Source: Strix aluco (lineage: Eukaryota; Chordata; Aves; Strigiformes; Strigidae). Taken from it: a stretch of 64,000 bases of DNA. Shown one piece after another: positions 21,401-32,800 of this stretch (within the stretch, counting starts at the first letter, position 1; every line of letters starts with the position of its first letter). The position numbers and the translations under genes are program-made. The stretch covers positions 85,088,446-85,152,445 of the forward strand of contig NC_133971.1 in NCBI RefSeq assembly GCF_031877795.1. The letters are read 5' to 3'. Below the pieces are notes generated by a model, which saw only the letters and a program-made list of their open reading frames with translations, made no database searches and had not been told where the DNA came from.

Positions 21401-24400
21401 TGGCAGGACGGGCTTGGTCGGTTTGGCTGGCACAGGCAGCTGCCAGGCACCAGGACCTGGGCTCGACGGCGCTGGCAGGCTCAGCCCCGCCAGGATGGCT
21501 GCAGGCGGCGAGGCTCCGGCACCACACGCCCACGACAGGAACGCCGGGTGGCACGCAAGGCACTGGCACTCGGCGGCTACGCATCGTGGGGCTGGCTGGG
21601 TCCCTGCCAGCAGCAGCATCCCTGAATCAGAGAGCAGCCCCCGGCGGGCACTCGCTCAGCCCCACATTGCTGGGATGTACCCATGGCTGAATTCCTTGTT
21701 AACAAGCCTCCCGACATTGCAACAGACTGGGTCAGGTCTGAGTGCAGCCACACGGCATCGAACGCCTTAATCCTGGAGGAGAGGCAGCCTGGGGGAGGGA
21801 AGGTCTGGTGAAAGCCCCTTCCCTGGGATTTCTCCCAGGGATCCCAGGAGCCTGGTGCTCTGCTCCGGGACTCTGTCCCCAGGGGCAGGGAGGGCTCCAG
21901 GGGCTCCTAGGACAGCCCCAGCGCCACGCAGACGGGACACGACCTCCTCGAGGGCACCCGGTGCCCTGAGCTCGCTTGCAAGGCCCCATCCTGCCATCTC
22001 CCCCGCATGCTCCGTGGCTCAAGGCCAGCCGCTTGGGCTTCCTACGGCCTCCCATGCACGCTGGCCAGTTTATCCAGTCTGGCCAGGTGCTAGCACCAGC
22101 CCAGGGCCCTGGCTGCCCCTGGGAGCCTCGCAAGCCACGACCCCAGGCAGGACGCACTCCTTGCTAAGGGAAGTTTCCTTCCCTGCTGCCATCTGGGGAA
22201 AGCAGCGGGCAGCAGAGCGTCCCCGGGCAGGACGTCGTCCCCCCTCGCCTCTCTGTGCTTTGGCATGCCGCCCAGGAATCCCAGTGCATTCCCCAGAGCT
22301 GAGCTCAGCCGGGCAGCCCTGCCGGGGTGCAGGGTGGAGGACAAGCCTCCGGCCTCCACCCAGGAGCCAGGCAAGCCCTCGCCCCTTGCAGGTGCCCACC
22401 AGCACCCCACACGGACCCCCACTGGGTGCTTCATGAGGGTACCACGGCTGAGCCGGGGTGCCATGGTGTGTCAGTCCCCATCCCATCTGTTGCCAGCACA
22501 CAGGGCTGGGGGATGGGACAGGGCTGGCGGAGGCCCCAGCCTGGGCACAAGGGATTTGAGCTCTTTTAACAGCGGAAATTAGAGTCTTATTTAAAGAGCA
22601 TGCTAATCAGAGTGAGCAGACGGCCTGCTCCCTCCCCCCAGCCGGCGATCCTGTCTAGACACGGGGTGAAGCCCCCCCACCACTGCCCCACCCCGGGGGT
22701 CTCTGCAGCCAGCGCCCCTCCACCCCACGCTGGGGACAGGCTCGCACATAGCCACACTCAGTGCACGTCTCCTTGCCACAGCACAGGCAAGGCACAGTCA
22801 CGCAGGGACATCATCCCACACCCCTTGCCCCAGAGAGACCAGTAGCAAAACATGGGAGGGCAAGAAAGGGACCTAGCAACACCACTGGTAATCCCACAGC
22901 CGCCCGCAATGGCTGCACCTCAGTTCGTGTTTCCCTGCGTTCCCAGTAGCGCAACAGGTCTTTTACTGGGTGGGACTGGAAAACCCGCTTATTGCATGGA
23001 AAAGGCAGAATCGGTCAAGACTGAGTTCTTGCAGGGAAGGAAAAGGACCAGGGCACGCAGCACCCGCTCCCAATGAATGCTTGAGCATCATCAGCCCTCA
23101 CCGCCCGCGGTCCCTGGAGCAGCACCATGGGCATACCAGGAACCTGGGCAGAGCCGGCGTTGCGCCGCAGCGGTGCGGCTTTGCCACCCCTCACCGGCAA
23201 GGCCAGAGCACGCCCCGTGACAGCGCAGGAGAGGTGCCAGCTGGTCCCTGGCTAGTCAGCACAACGCGTTTCCAGCGCCTGGGGCTCCTGAGCGGTGACA
23301 GCAGGGCCAGGGCTGCTCCCGGCCTTGCCGCGGCTGGCTGACCTCGGCAAATTCGCTTCCTCCCCGCCTGCCTTAGTTTCTCCATCTGTGTCACACTGCT
23401 CCACCCTCCTTTGTAAAACAAGGCAAGGTCCACTGATGAAGGGCAGCAGATAAGAGGGAGGGAGTTGTGTCATTAGTTGCACTGGCAAATTGGGAGTAAA
23501 TACAAAATCTCAAAGGTTGGCGGGGAAGAGAGCAGAGATGGGCAGGTGACAGTGGTGCCAAAGCCTCTCCTGAGCTCCGTCCGTGCTGGGAGATGCTAAT
23601 TCCCCCCCCAGCACTGTGGAAATGGGGCGCTGGGCTGCGCACATGGAATGGCTTGGGAAGCAGCATCTCTAAGAGGGCATAAGGTGCAGAGTTGGATGAG
23701 TGAAGATCTCTTGATACAGCCCCCAGGAGAGCAAAGTCAGGATGCTGCCTGTAGCTCCCGTGTCTGCTACAGACTGCACACAGGAAGGTAAGAGAGGGAT
23801 TTGGGGAAAACATGCAACAGTGGTTTAAAGGCTGGAGAAAATGACTGGCACAAACACACCTGGCTCGATCTGCTCAGCCTATCAGAGATGGAGAGGCAGC
23901 TCGCTGCAATGTCTGTGTACCTGAAAAAACAGGTAGGCCTGGTGCACAGGGGAAGGCAGTGAGAACCAGCTGCTCCAGAAGGAAACAGCCCAGCTCTGCA
24001 GCACAGCGGGCGATCAGCTGGGAACAACCCCCGGGGAAAAGGGCAGCTTTTCATCACTGGTCCCTCCCGTTCGCTCTAGATAGCCTTTTTGAGAGAAGCG
24101 CTTGGCTGGAGCATGATAAGGCTCAACCCAAAGGCTAGCTTGGGACACCAGGGCTCAGACATGCTGAGCCCTTTGGCTTTAATGCTGGGAAGACAGCTGG
24201 ACACCCGTGCCAGTCAGACTCATCCTGCGTGGCTCATCTGCACACCAGGGCTGAGCTACCTGTGTAGGGACAGAGACGTCCAGTTCCCCTCCCTGTCCCC
24301 CACACCCACCAAGGCTGGAATGAGGCAGGACTCAGCAGTCACACAGAGCAGGGAGCCACAAGTGCCCACGGCCATGGAAAGCAACAGCAGGAACAAGGGA

Positions 24401-26382
24401 GGTGGGAGGAAAATGGGTCCTGTGCTGCCCTGCCAAGCTCCATCCTCCTCGCAAGCTCAGGCAGCCAAACCCCAGCTCAGATCCCAGGCTTGTCCCACCA
24501 TCCTGCTGAGCTCTTGGACTCAACCCACCGCACGAGCACAAAGCCCCATCTGGCCCCCTCCTGCCCCTGCCTCCTCTCCGACATGCACACACGTTGGCTC
24601 CTGCCGCCTGATCCCACTCCCACCCCCCAACCTCCGCCAGTCCCCCAAATCCTACATGCAAGTGGCCCCACAAAAACATGAACAACGGGTGAGAGAAGGA
24701 GCACTTTGTGGCTCCTGCAGGGCCTGGGAGAACTGAAACATCGAGGCAAGGAGAGACCGTGGCCTGGCCGAGACACAGGAGCATCCATTATTAAAGAGCT
24801 GTATCCACGCCTGACATTATTAAATGCCTCCCTCTGCTCCGAGGTGCTGCTGTGCGCTCCAAGCCAGAGATCAATAGCAGGAACCTGGCCAGCGGAGAGG
24901 CCATGGCTCCGGAGGGGCAGGAGGGAGCACGGAGGAGAGGGACCCCTCTGCACGCCCGCCACAGCCCCGTGCAGGACACCTCTCTTGTGGCTGCACAGGA
25001 GCTGGGTCTGGGGTCTCCCGTCTGAGCGGGGAAAGGTGGCAGGGCTGGAGACGGACCCCACAGTCCTGCTGGGATGTGGATGCCCCGTTGTGCTGCACGT
25101 GGGAGCGTGGTCCCACACGGGGACACAGCACAGTGCTGCCCGGGACCCCAGCGACCGTGGTGGGACATGGTGGGGGTCCTGCTGCTTTTTGGCTTACACT
25201 GCCCAGCCCAAAGCTGCTCTTTGAGGGGGGTGAAGCCACTAGAAGCACGACTTAAGGGCAGTCCTTGCCCAACAGCTTGTGGCATCTTAAGCGATGCCGA
25301 GGATGAAAACAACATGTGCACACACCTCTCCTCGGAACGGGAGGGGCGGCCGTGGCGGTGGGGCAGGGCACAGCCCCTCAGCCCTGGCAGCAGCGTGGGG
25401 GCTGGCAGGGTACCCTCACCACACACCTCCGCCGTACTGTTGGGACCCCGAGCTCCCCACCAGCACCCACGCACCCCTAACCAGGGTGTGGGCCACACAC
25501 GGGCATCCCCACTCTGGCTGTCCCGGAGAGGACGGAGACAAAGGCAGCTCCGGGGTCCCAGCCGGGGACCAGCCCCTGCGCTGCCCTCACCGCACCCCAG
25601 CCCTCTCCCAGAGCCGGTCACCTTCGGGAGCTCCCGCGGGGACCCTGCACACCCACCTGCCCAGCGCAGGCTGGAGCAGGCCCAGCAACGCTGGAAACCC
25701 CCTCGGACGGCTGCAAACACTGCCTGCGTCCCCCGACACAGGCACACCCTGGGCCTGGCGGGGTCGGGGCTCCAGGCTCTTAACTGGGGTCCCCGGGACT
25801 GGGGTACCCGCCACCCCACCCGTGCCCCGGCCCCCCACGCGGCCCCGTTGTGACCCCCCGCCGCAGCGCTTCGGAGCGCGCAGCCCTCCCGGGCTGTAAA
25901 CAGAGCCGACACTCCCCTCCCCCCCCGCACGGAGGGACGGAGCCACAACACCCGCGGTGGGGACGGGGCTCCCCGGCACCCCAGGTCCTCGCCGCACCAC
26001 ATCCCACCCTGACCTCGCACAGCCGCCGGGGGGCCAGACGCCCCCCCCCCCCCCCAACCCCGCGATCCCCCCCCCGCCCCGCGCACCCCACCGGGGGCCT
26101 GGCCACGGACGGAGGATAGCCAAACCCGTCGGGATGCCTCGCCATCCCCGCCCCGCATACCTTGAAGACCTCGGAGAAGAAGCCGGCCCCGATCTTCTCG
26201 CAGTAGAAGTCGTCGATGCGCGCCAGGGTGGAGACGGCGCTGCGCAGCGCCCGGTACGAGGAGGGCCGCAGCCGCCCGCAGCCCGGCCAGGGCCCCGCCG
26301 CCGCCTCCCCCTCGCCCTCCCCGGACCGCCGCGGCAGTTTCTCCCACTCCATGTCGGTCCCGCTGAGCACCCCCAGCGCCAT
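15416..26382 (-). CDS. TESK1: TESK1, testis-associated actin-remodelling kinase 1
   Basis: Dual-specificity LIMK/TESK-family kinase that phosphorylates cofilin and so stabilises actin filaments. Ten exons: 26161-26382, 19144-19265, 18956-19004, 18580-18726, 18325-18407, 17869-17959, 17539-17622, 17004-17093, 16691-16841 and 15416-16449. All phases join, giving 690 aa (human 626). Motifs visible: glycine loop GAGFFSEV, catalytic VLKMNK (Lys 87), HRDLTSKN (HRD 174-176), DFGLAEK (Asp 197) and [10 protein letters not shown]. The last exon holds the TESK1-specific tail with [26 protein letters not shown] and a C-terminal [13 protein letters not shown] block. The start is the ATG giving [13 protein letters not shown]. 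Intron 1 spans 6.9 kb; the others are short. Nothing looks disrupted. Confidence 0.97.
19266..26160 (-). other. TESK1: TESK1 intron 1
   Basis: No nested gene is visible. Long open frames here (for example 24791-26386 on the minus strand) are GC-driven read-through of exon 1 and intron. Short AT-rich islands stand out in the GC-rich background, for example 19770-19800, 22555-22620 and 24780-24830, and might be conserved non-coding elements. Confidence 0.5.
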
Positions 26383-26750
26383 TCACATCCCCCGCCGGGC
26401 AGCCCCGCCGCCGGGGCGCCGCCGCCTTCCCACACCCCCCGTTCCCGGGGCGAGGCTAGCGGCGGCGGCGGCGGCGCGGGGAGGGGCGGGCAGTGCTCAT
26501 GGCCCGGTAGCGGTGCGGCGGCAGCTGCCCGACCCCCGCCGCGGCCCGGGGCTACGCCTCCGCCGCCCCGAGCGCTGGCACCGGCGGGGCGGAACCGGGG
26601 CGGTGACAGCCCTTAACTCCTTAGGAACCGCCGCCGCCGAGCGCTGCCGGGCGTCCGTGTGCTCCCACCTCCCCGCCCCGCCCCGGCGGGCAGCGGGGAT
26701 CCTCCCCGCCCTTGATGTCCTCACCGGCCCCTGCAGGGTCCGTGGGTGCC
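25500..26750. promoter_or_regulatory. TESK1: CpG island at the TESK1 promoter
   Basis: Dense CpG and very high GC spans exon 1 and its upstream flank, with homopolymeric C runs near 26040-26080 and a short GCG triplet array near 26458-26478. There is no TATA box in the expected place, as for a housekeeping-type promoter. Confidence 0.8.
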
Positions 26751-29700
26751 CAGATGGCATCTCGGTGGGCTCTATGAGGACCTGAGGTCCCGGGGTGCGG
26801 CTTGGACAGACCCGGTGGACACAGTGCTCTGGTCCTCCCCTACCCCGGGACCTGTCTGGATGCTCCTTGTAGCTGCGGGACTCTTTCCCGCCGGGTCCCA
26901 CCTGGATGCACATTGTAAATGCGGGAGTCTCTTCCCTGGGCCCTGCCCGGATGCTCCCTGTAGCTGTGGGACTCTTTGTCCTTGTAGCACCCTGAGTGTG
27001 GGGATCTGATCCCCCATATATCCAGCACCACCCCATACAGTGTCGTGGCTCCAACTCCCCCATACAAGCAGATGCTGGCAGGATGGGTCCCACTGCTACA
27101 GGCTCAGATCTCTCCTCACAGCCACCATTGGGCTGGATGGATGCTGTGGATGTGGGGCTCTGATTCTCCCCATGCACCCACCCCTGCCTGGATGGGGTCC
27201 CAGCAGCTGTGGGGTCCATGCTCCAGAGGAGCAGGGAAGCGCAGCCTCCTAGTGACAGTATGCCCAGTGCCTGTTGCACCCCTTCGCGTTTCTCCCTTTC
27301 CCGAGCTCTTCCACTTCTCCCCAGTTCCTTCCTGCTTCCTGCTCACCCCCAGCCCGGCCTTTTCCCTGCTCCCAGGCTGATCTGGACTCCCTGCAGCTGG
27401 ATCTGCCCTTGCTCCTTGGCACCCACCTGCCTGTGCCGGCCCAGTCCTGCCACAGCCACCTCCTGAGGTGCTGCCACAACCCTCCTGTGCTGCCCTGCTG
27501 CCGCAGCTACCCTGCAACTGCTTTGCTCCGGCCTTTTCCCTGTGCGGTGCAGCTGGCTCCACACGGCCTGCACCCCTCTAGCTGCTCTTCCTGCTGGGAA
27601 AAGCAGACACACGGGAGTGTCTCCTGGTGCAGCAATTTTTTTGGCCAGTGCTCAGGTCCAGGTGACACCAAACACAGGCGTAAACACCATGGACCATGAG
27701 CTCTGGGATTTCTTCCTTGTCCCAAGAGGAAGAATAGCCCTGTGAACTAGAGCAGGTGAACTGAGCCTCTGACTTCTTTATAGCAGGAGCAGCCCCCTGC
27801 CCCCCTATGCCCTCTGAAATGTCTGGTATTTCTGCTCTTACAGGTCCACAGAAGGGAGTGGGTCTGTGCAGGGCAAGTTTCCTACATGTAGGGAGGCAGA
27901 GCCTGGGGACAGGGCTCTGCCAGTCCCTATCTCATGGGGTCTGAGCCATCCCTTTCATCACCAGTACCGCTCCAGCCTGGTGCTGCTGCCTGCCAGGGTG
28001 ACTGATGGTGTGTGCCAGGGAGGCTGCTGCAGCCGGGGGGAACCGCGCTGTGCTCGGGCTTTCCGGGCTGCACATGTCTGTCCCGCTGACACCAGCCTGA
28101 CAGAATGACAGGAGCAGCTTCACAGGCCTTCTGTGATGGGCACGGAGAGGAGACCAGTGCCTGTGTGTGGGGATAGGAGGCTGCAGGCTTTGCCCTTCCA
28201 CCACGACAGCAGCTGCAGCTCCTGGGATGGCAGTGGGTGCCTTTCCTGCCTGCCTGGGCTCAATCCTCGTACCTGAAATCTGAGCACCCTGCTGCACCCG
28301 CAGCCCAGTGACCAGCTCCTCAGTGGTGTAGGGAGCTGCTCAGAGGAGCAAAGCCAGCTCAACTGGGGCTAGAAGGAGAGCAAACATTGCCTCTCTGTCT
28401 ACCTTGAGTGGACATGAGCAGTGGCCCCCCAAGGATCAAGGCACCTCGACAGAGGTGGGGAGTCCTGGAAAGGCATCTTGCAGAGAGAAGCTCAGGACCA
28501 TCTCCTGTTCAGGGCTCCTGCAGCTTACAAGTGACTGGGTTTACATCCAATTAAGTTGTAACGGATAAATTAAAGCCCTGGAGACGGCCCTGACTGTGGA
28601 AATTGCTGCTGCAGGATTTACAGTCCCTTCTCTCATCAGCTCTGGTAACTCTACTGTGCTATTTCCACCTCACTCTGTTCCTGGCTTGCACAGCAGTGTT
28701 GAGCTGAGACATGGCTAAAGGTCCCCAGTGCCCCTAATCCCTCCTGTGGTCCAGGCAGGTACACGCTGGACAGCTGGGTGCAAAGCCAGGCTGGGCTGAT
28801 CCTGTGGCAAACCCTGAATTAAGCTCCCCAAGCCCTGGTGAGGAAGAGCGGGAAGGAAGCACTGGCTGTGCTCTGCTCCTGTGGAGCTGCAGGGGGTAAA
28901 GGAGGGGACTTTGTCCTCTTTGCCCTTCTCGATCTGGGCTCTGCACCTTCCCCTCTCATGGGGAGAAGGCTCAGGGATTCACAAACATCTCCCTGCCTGC
29001 TGGGGGTGGTGCATCACCCAGGCAGAGCAGGAGCAAGAGCCTTTCCTACAGCCCAGGGAGGCTGGTGCTGGAGAGGTGGAAGGGCTGAGGGTGTCCTGTA
29101 AGGATCAGGGCACACCACAGCTGGGGGGTATCCAGGCTGCGTGCAGGGCATGAGAGGTGCAGGGGGTCTTCCACGCAGAAAGCCTGGTGCTCACTGCACC
29201 CCCACCTCTATTCCACACCAGCACCTGCGGCATCGGGTCCTTGCAGCACATCTCTGGTTGGGATCAGCCAACAATAACCACCCTGACCAAAGGCTTTCCC
29301 GGCTCTGTGTGAAGCTGTGCCAGAGCAGGCACAAGGCTTCATTGCAGGAGGGTTTTCCAGCCTGGAAAGGGGCTGTGCAGACCTAGAGATGAGCAGGACA
29401 TGGAGCATCAACTGACTCAAATGACTCCCTTTGGTGCTTTCTCCCAGAATGTGGGTGCAGCCTCTTGGTCCCAGCTCTTTTCCCACATTACCACATACCA
29501 CCCAGCAGATCTCCACACCTGCCTGTGTCCTGCACATTCCCCAGCTCCCTGCTTATGAGAGGGCCAGTCCATGACAAACCTCTCCCTCTTTTGCCCTGTA
29601 GAAACAGGAGAGGGGGGCACAGCAGGGTCTGTTGCAAACTGCTAGGAGGCCTGGTCGGTGCAAAGAGTCCAGAGAACGTGGCAGAAGGTCTGAGTGGTTT
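26383..29700. other. Intergenic region upstream of TESK1
   Basis: After the CpG island comes a degenerate minisatellite, then about 2.6 kb in which I recognise no exon, repeat family or RNA gene. Confidence 0.4.
26850..26985. repeat. Degenerate minisatellite, about 45-nt units
   Basis: Three clear units of the form CTGGATGCTCC...TGTAGCTGCGGGACTCTTTCCC, with weaker copies continuing toward 27220. Confidence 0.6.
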
Positions 29701-29751
29701 ATGTGCAGCCTGGCTATGCCCAACAGCACACAGTACAGGTGATGCAGCAGG

Positions 29752-29770
29752 ACTACATTTCCCAGCGCGC
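29752..29770 (+). promoter_or_regulatory. ZNF143/THAP11-type promoter motif
   Basis: ACTACATTTCCCAGCGCGC matches the well-known long promoter element ACTACAnnTCCCAGnnnGC bound by ZNF143/THAP11. It lies in a small CpG-richer patch (about 29755-29890) where the surroundings are CpG-poor. Such sites usually mark active transcription starts. I cannot identify the transcript; a 16-codon frame starting at 29813 is the only thing close by. Confidence 0.55.
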
Positions 29771-29899
29771 TGTGTGTTGCTGAGCTGGTCGAGCGCAGGG
29801 CTGTGCAGCACCATGGCTGCAAGCTGCAGCAGGCCACGTCCAGCTGCGAGCAGGGACTGGTAGGGTCCCCACTGTGCAGGCGCGTTGCTGCCCCCACAT

Positions 29900-32800
29900 T
29901 CCCTCCCTAGCACTCCAGCTGCAAGGCCAATGCGGGGCTGTCTGCAGCAGGAGGGCTGAAAATCTTTGTTGTGTCATTAATTTTCTATGAGCAGAGTCAG
30001 CACAGCACCTGGCAACATTTTCTCACTGCCTCCTGTTAGCTCCTGTTGATGCTTCTCATGCCTGGGTGCTGGTACTGTGACATCTGTGGAGGCAGCATCC
30101 GCATCCCATCCCTATCTCTTAGTGGTGGGCAGTGATTTCAGCTCCCAGCTCTGCTTCTCCTCAAACAAGCCTCAGTGCCCCTGCCAGGGTGCATGATAGG
30201 GTGGCAGTGGATGAGAGGCCAATGCCTGAACACAGCTGAGTGTGTGCCTGCTGGAGGCCCTGTGGGCTATGAATTTGAAAACATTGAGAACACTGATAAA
30301 ACAAAACCAACCACCACCTCTGAAAAGGAGGGAGAGGCAGCTCTGGCCATGCCTGTACCACCTGTGACCCATGGTGACATGCACCCATGTGAGAACAGCT
30401 ACATACTTGCAGTGAACCAGCACTGCTGAGAGCTCCATGGTCACCAGAACTGGTCACCTTGTACCAGACAAGTAGGGGCAATGCTACCACTTACAGCATC
30501 TCCCACCCTGCTCCTGAACCAGCCTCAAACAGCTTATCTCCCAATACCTGCCATGGTCCCATCCTCCAAGGCTGCCCAGCAGGTAACAGGGCTGTTCCTT
30601 GTCCCCTTGACCTGGCCCTAAGAAACAGGACTCTCAGCAGCTCCACACTCATCCCAGGAGGCTGTGCCAGCCATGCCCCATCTCCTGCCTCTTGCCAGGC
30701 TATTAGTAATACTCCCTAGCCACAGCACAGCGTTTCTGAAGTGCTTATGGTTCTGCCAGTTGTAAGCCAGGAGCAGACATGCCAAGAATCTGCTCTGGCT
30801 GCAGTGGTGGGCTGAGTGGGACCACATCAGAGCAGGTCTAGGACTGGCCTCAGCTGAGCTGGTGGGGGCAGCCCCGTGACCCACAGCACCAGTTGCAGGA
30901 GAGCAGGGCTGAAAGTGTTCAGTGGGTCTTGGCCTACGGCTCTGGGGGAGAGCCTTCACCTGTGGTTCATCACCGCCCTTTGATCCACACGGCCTGACGT
31001 TGCTGCAGGGAGGAACTCATAAGCAGCACAGCAATGTGGAGGGAAAGGCTGGTGGGGGCATGCACAGCTCAGCACAGTGACTGCCAGAGGCCCTGCAGAA
31101 CAAACCCACATGCACAGTCCACCCCAGAGACCCTACATTAACAAGCCAGCATCCTTAGCCTTGCCCTGGCTTCCTTACCCATCCCAGAGCTGACAAAAGG
31201 AAAACCTGCAGGAGGAAAGCAATGCATCAGGCTGGAGAACCATTCCCCTGTGAGATCTGAGCTTTTGTCTGGAAGGGCACATCCTACTCCTGCCACAGCA
31301 GCATGGGTGAGAGAGATGCTCCCGGTCCCTTCTGCTCTCCTGCCCACAAGTAGAGACTGTAGAGGCCTGCTTATTCACCCAGATGCCTGAACAAGAGGTA
31401 GGTGCTGCAAGGGGCTCCCCATCCTCAAGCCAGTGGTCACTCAGGCTACACCCCTCTGAGTAACTCCTCGGCCTGAGCATGGCTCTGTAATCGTCCACAC
31501 CGCTCAGTTAGTTCCCTGACACAGTTTTGGCCTGTGCTAAATAGGACAGGTTCAAGGAAAGTCATGGGCCAGAGCCATTCCCAGGAGGAACCATGGACAC
31601 AGCCACCACCAGGCAGAGAGGAGAGATGAGCTGTGTGCCTGTCCCCTTGCCACTGCTGCCTTCCCTTTCAGCTTCCCCTCTCTGTGCCACGGCACAGAGG
31701 ACCAGGGTGATGGTGATGGGCTCTGGATGCCCGTGGGAGTCTTTTGCCTGGAGGTCACTGATGCCACAGCCATGTGTGGACAGAGATGCTCTGTCCAGGT
31801 GACAGAGGGGCTGGAAAGTGGAGCATCAGTTCTCTGTGCACCAGCAAGATCAGGAGCTCCATGTGACTGGGGGCGTTTCCTAGCCCTTTCCCTTGTTCCC
31901 ATGCCCTGTCCAGACCCTGGCCAGGCAGGGCAGGCTGGAACATGGCTCAGTGTGGGGACGGAAGGCAGCTGCGCTGTGTTTGGCTTGGAAGTTGCCGTCA
32001 CGCTGCTGCTTGCAGCTGATACAAGCTCTTTATTGCTTCTCCCAGCTATTGAAAATCTCATTAGGTTTAGCGAGCTCTGTGAGCAGCGCTGCCAGCCCTT
32101 CTCATCTCCTGCTGTCTCCCATGAGTCAAGGCATCCTGACCTCCAAGGAAGTGTATCAGCACAATCCATGGGGCCTGGGCTGGAAAACCTTCCCACCCCT
32201 GGGTCTGGCACAGTCAAGGTGTACCAGGGTCTGCCACAAAGACAAGGGCAAGGAAAGGTGTGGTGTTATTTTACGTGGGGACATCTCTACAACACAACAG
32301 AGTGAGGGAGCAGGGCTGTCCACGCACAGCAGCCTTGTATCCCATGGTCAGTAAAAAATCAGGAAGGAGAGCAGGTCCTCTCAGCTACATTAGTGGCAAA
32401 CATGTGAGGCTGATGGTCTCAGGCCAGCAGTAGTAGAAGCAAATAGTACTTGAGCCAGGACAAGCGGTGGTAATGCTGTCTTGACCTGGGATCTCTGCCA
32501 GCTCCAGTGAAAGGTATTGCTGAGATGAATGGGGTAGGGCTTTGATCCTGCTGTGCCCTGCACGCTGGAGCCCTGTTCCCAGGCAGCACCTGCATGCCAC
32601 CACAACACATTATTACCTTTGATTACCATGGCCTAATTTCTGTCCACCTGTGTCATGGGTGGCCGGTCACCCCACCCTGCTGAGCCCTTGTTCTACAGTG
32701 TCTGATTGCACCAGCACTGGAGAAACTGGTCTCCTGGGGTAATTACAGCCAGGAGAGACCCAGTGCTGCAGGCTCTGGGTGAGCCAAGTGTGTCACCACC

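Noticed and set aside
24791-26386. Open frame of 531 codons on the minus strand at the TESK1 5' end
   Set aside because: It starts in TESK1 exon 1 and reads on past a good donor into intron 1. Beyond the exon the composition is GC-driven with no domain, so it is intron read-through.
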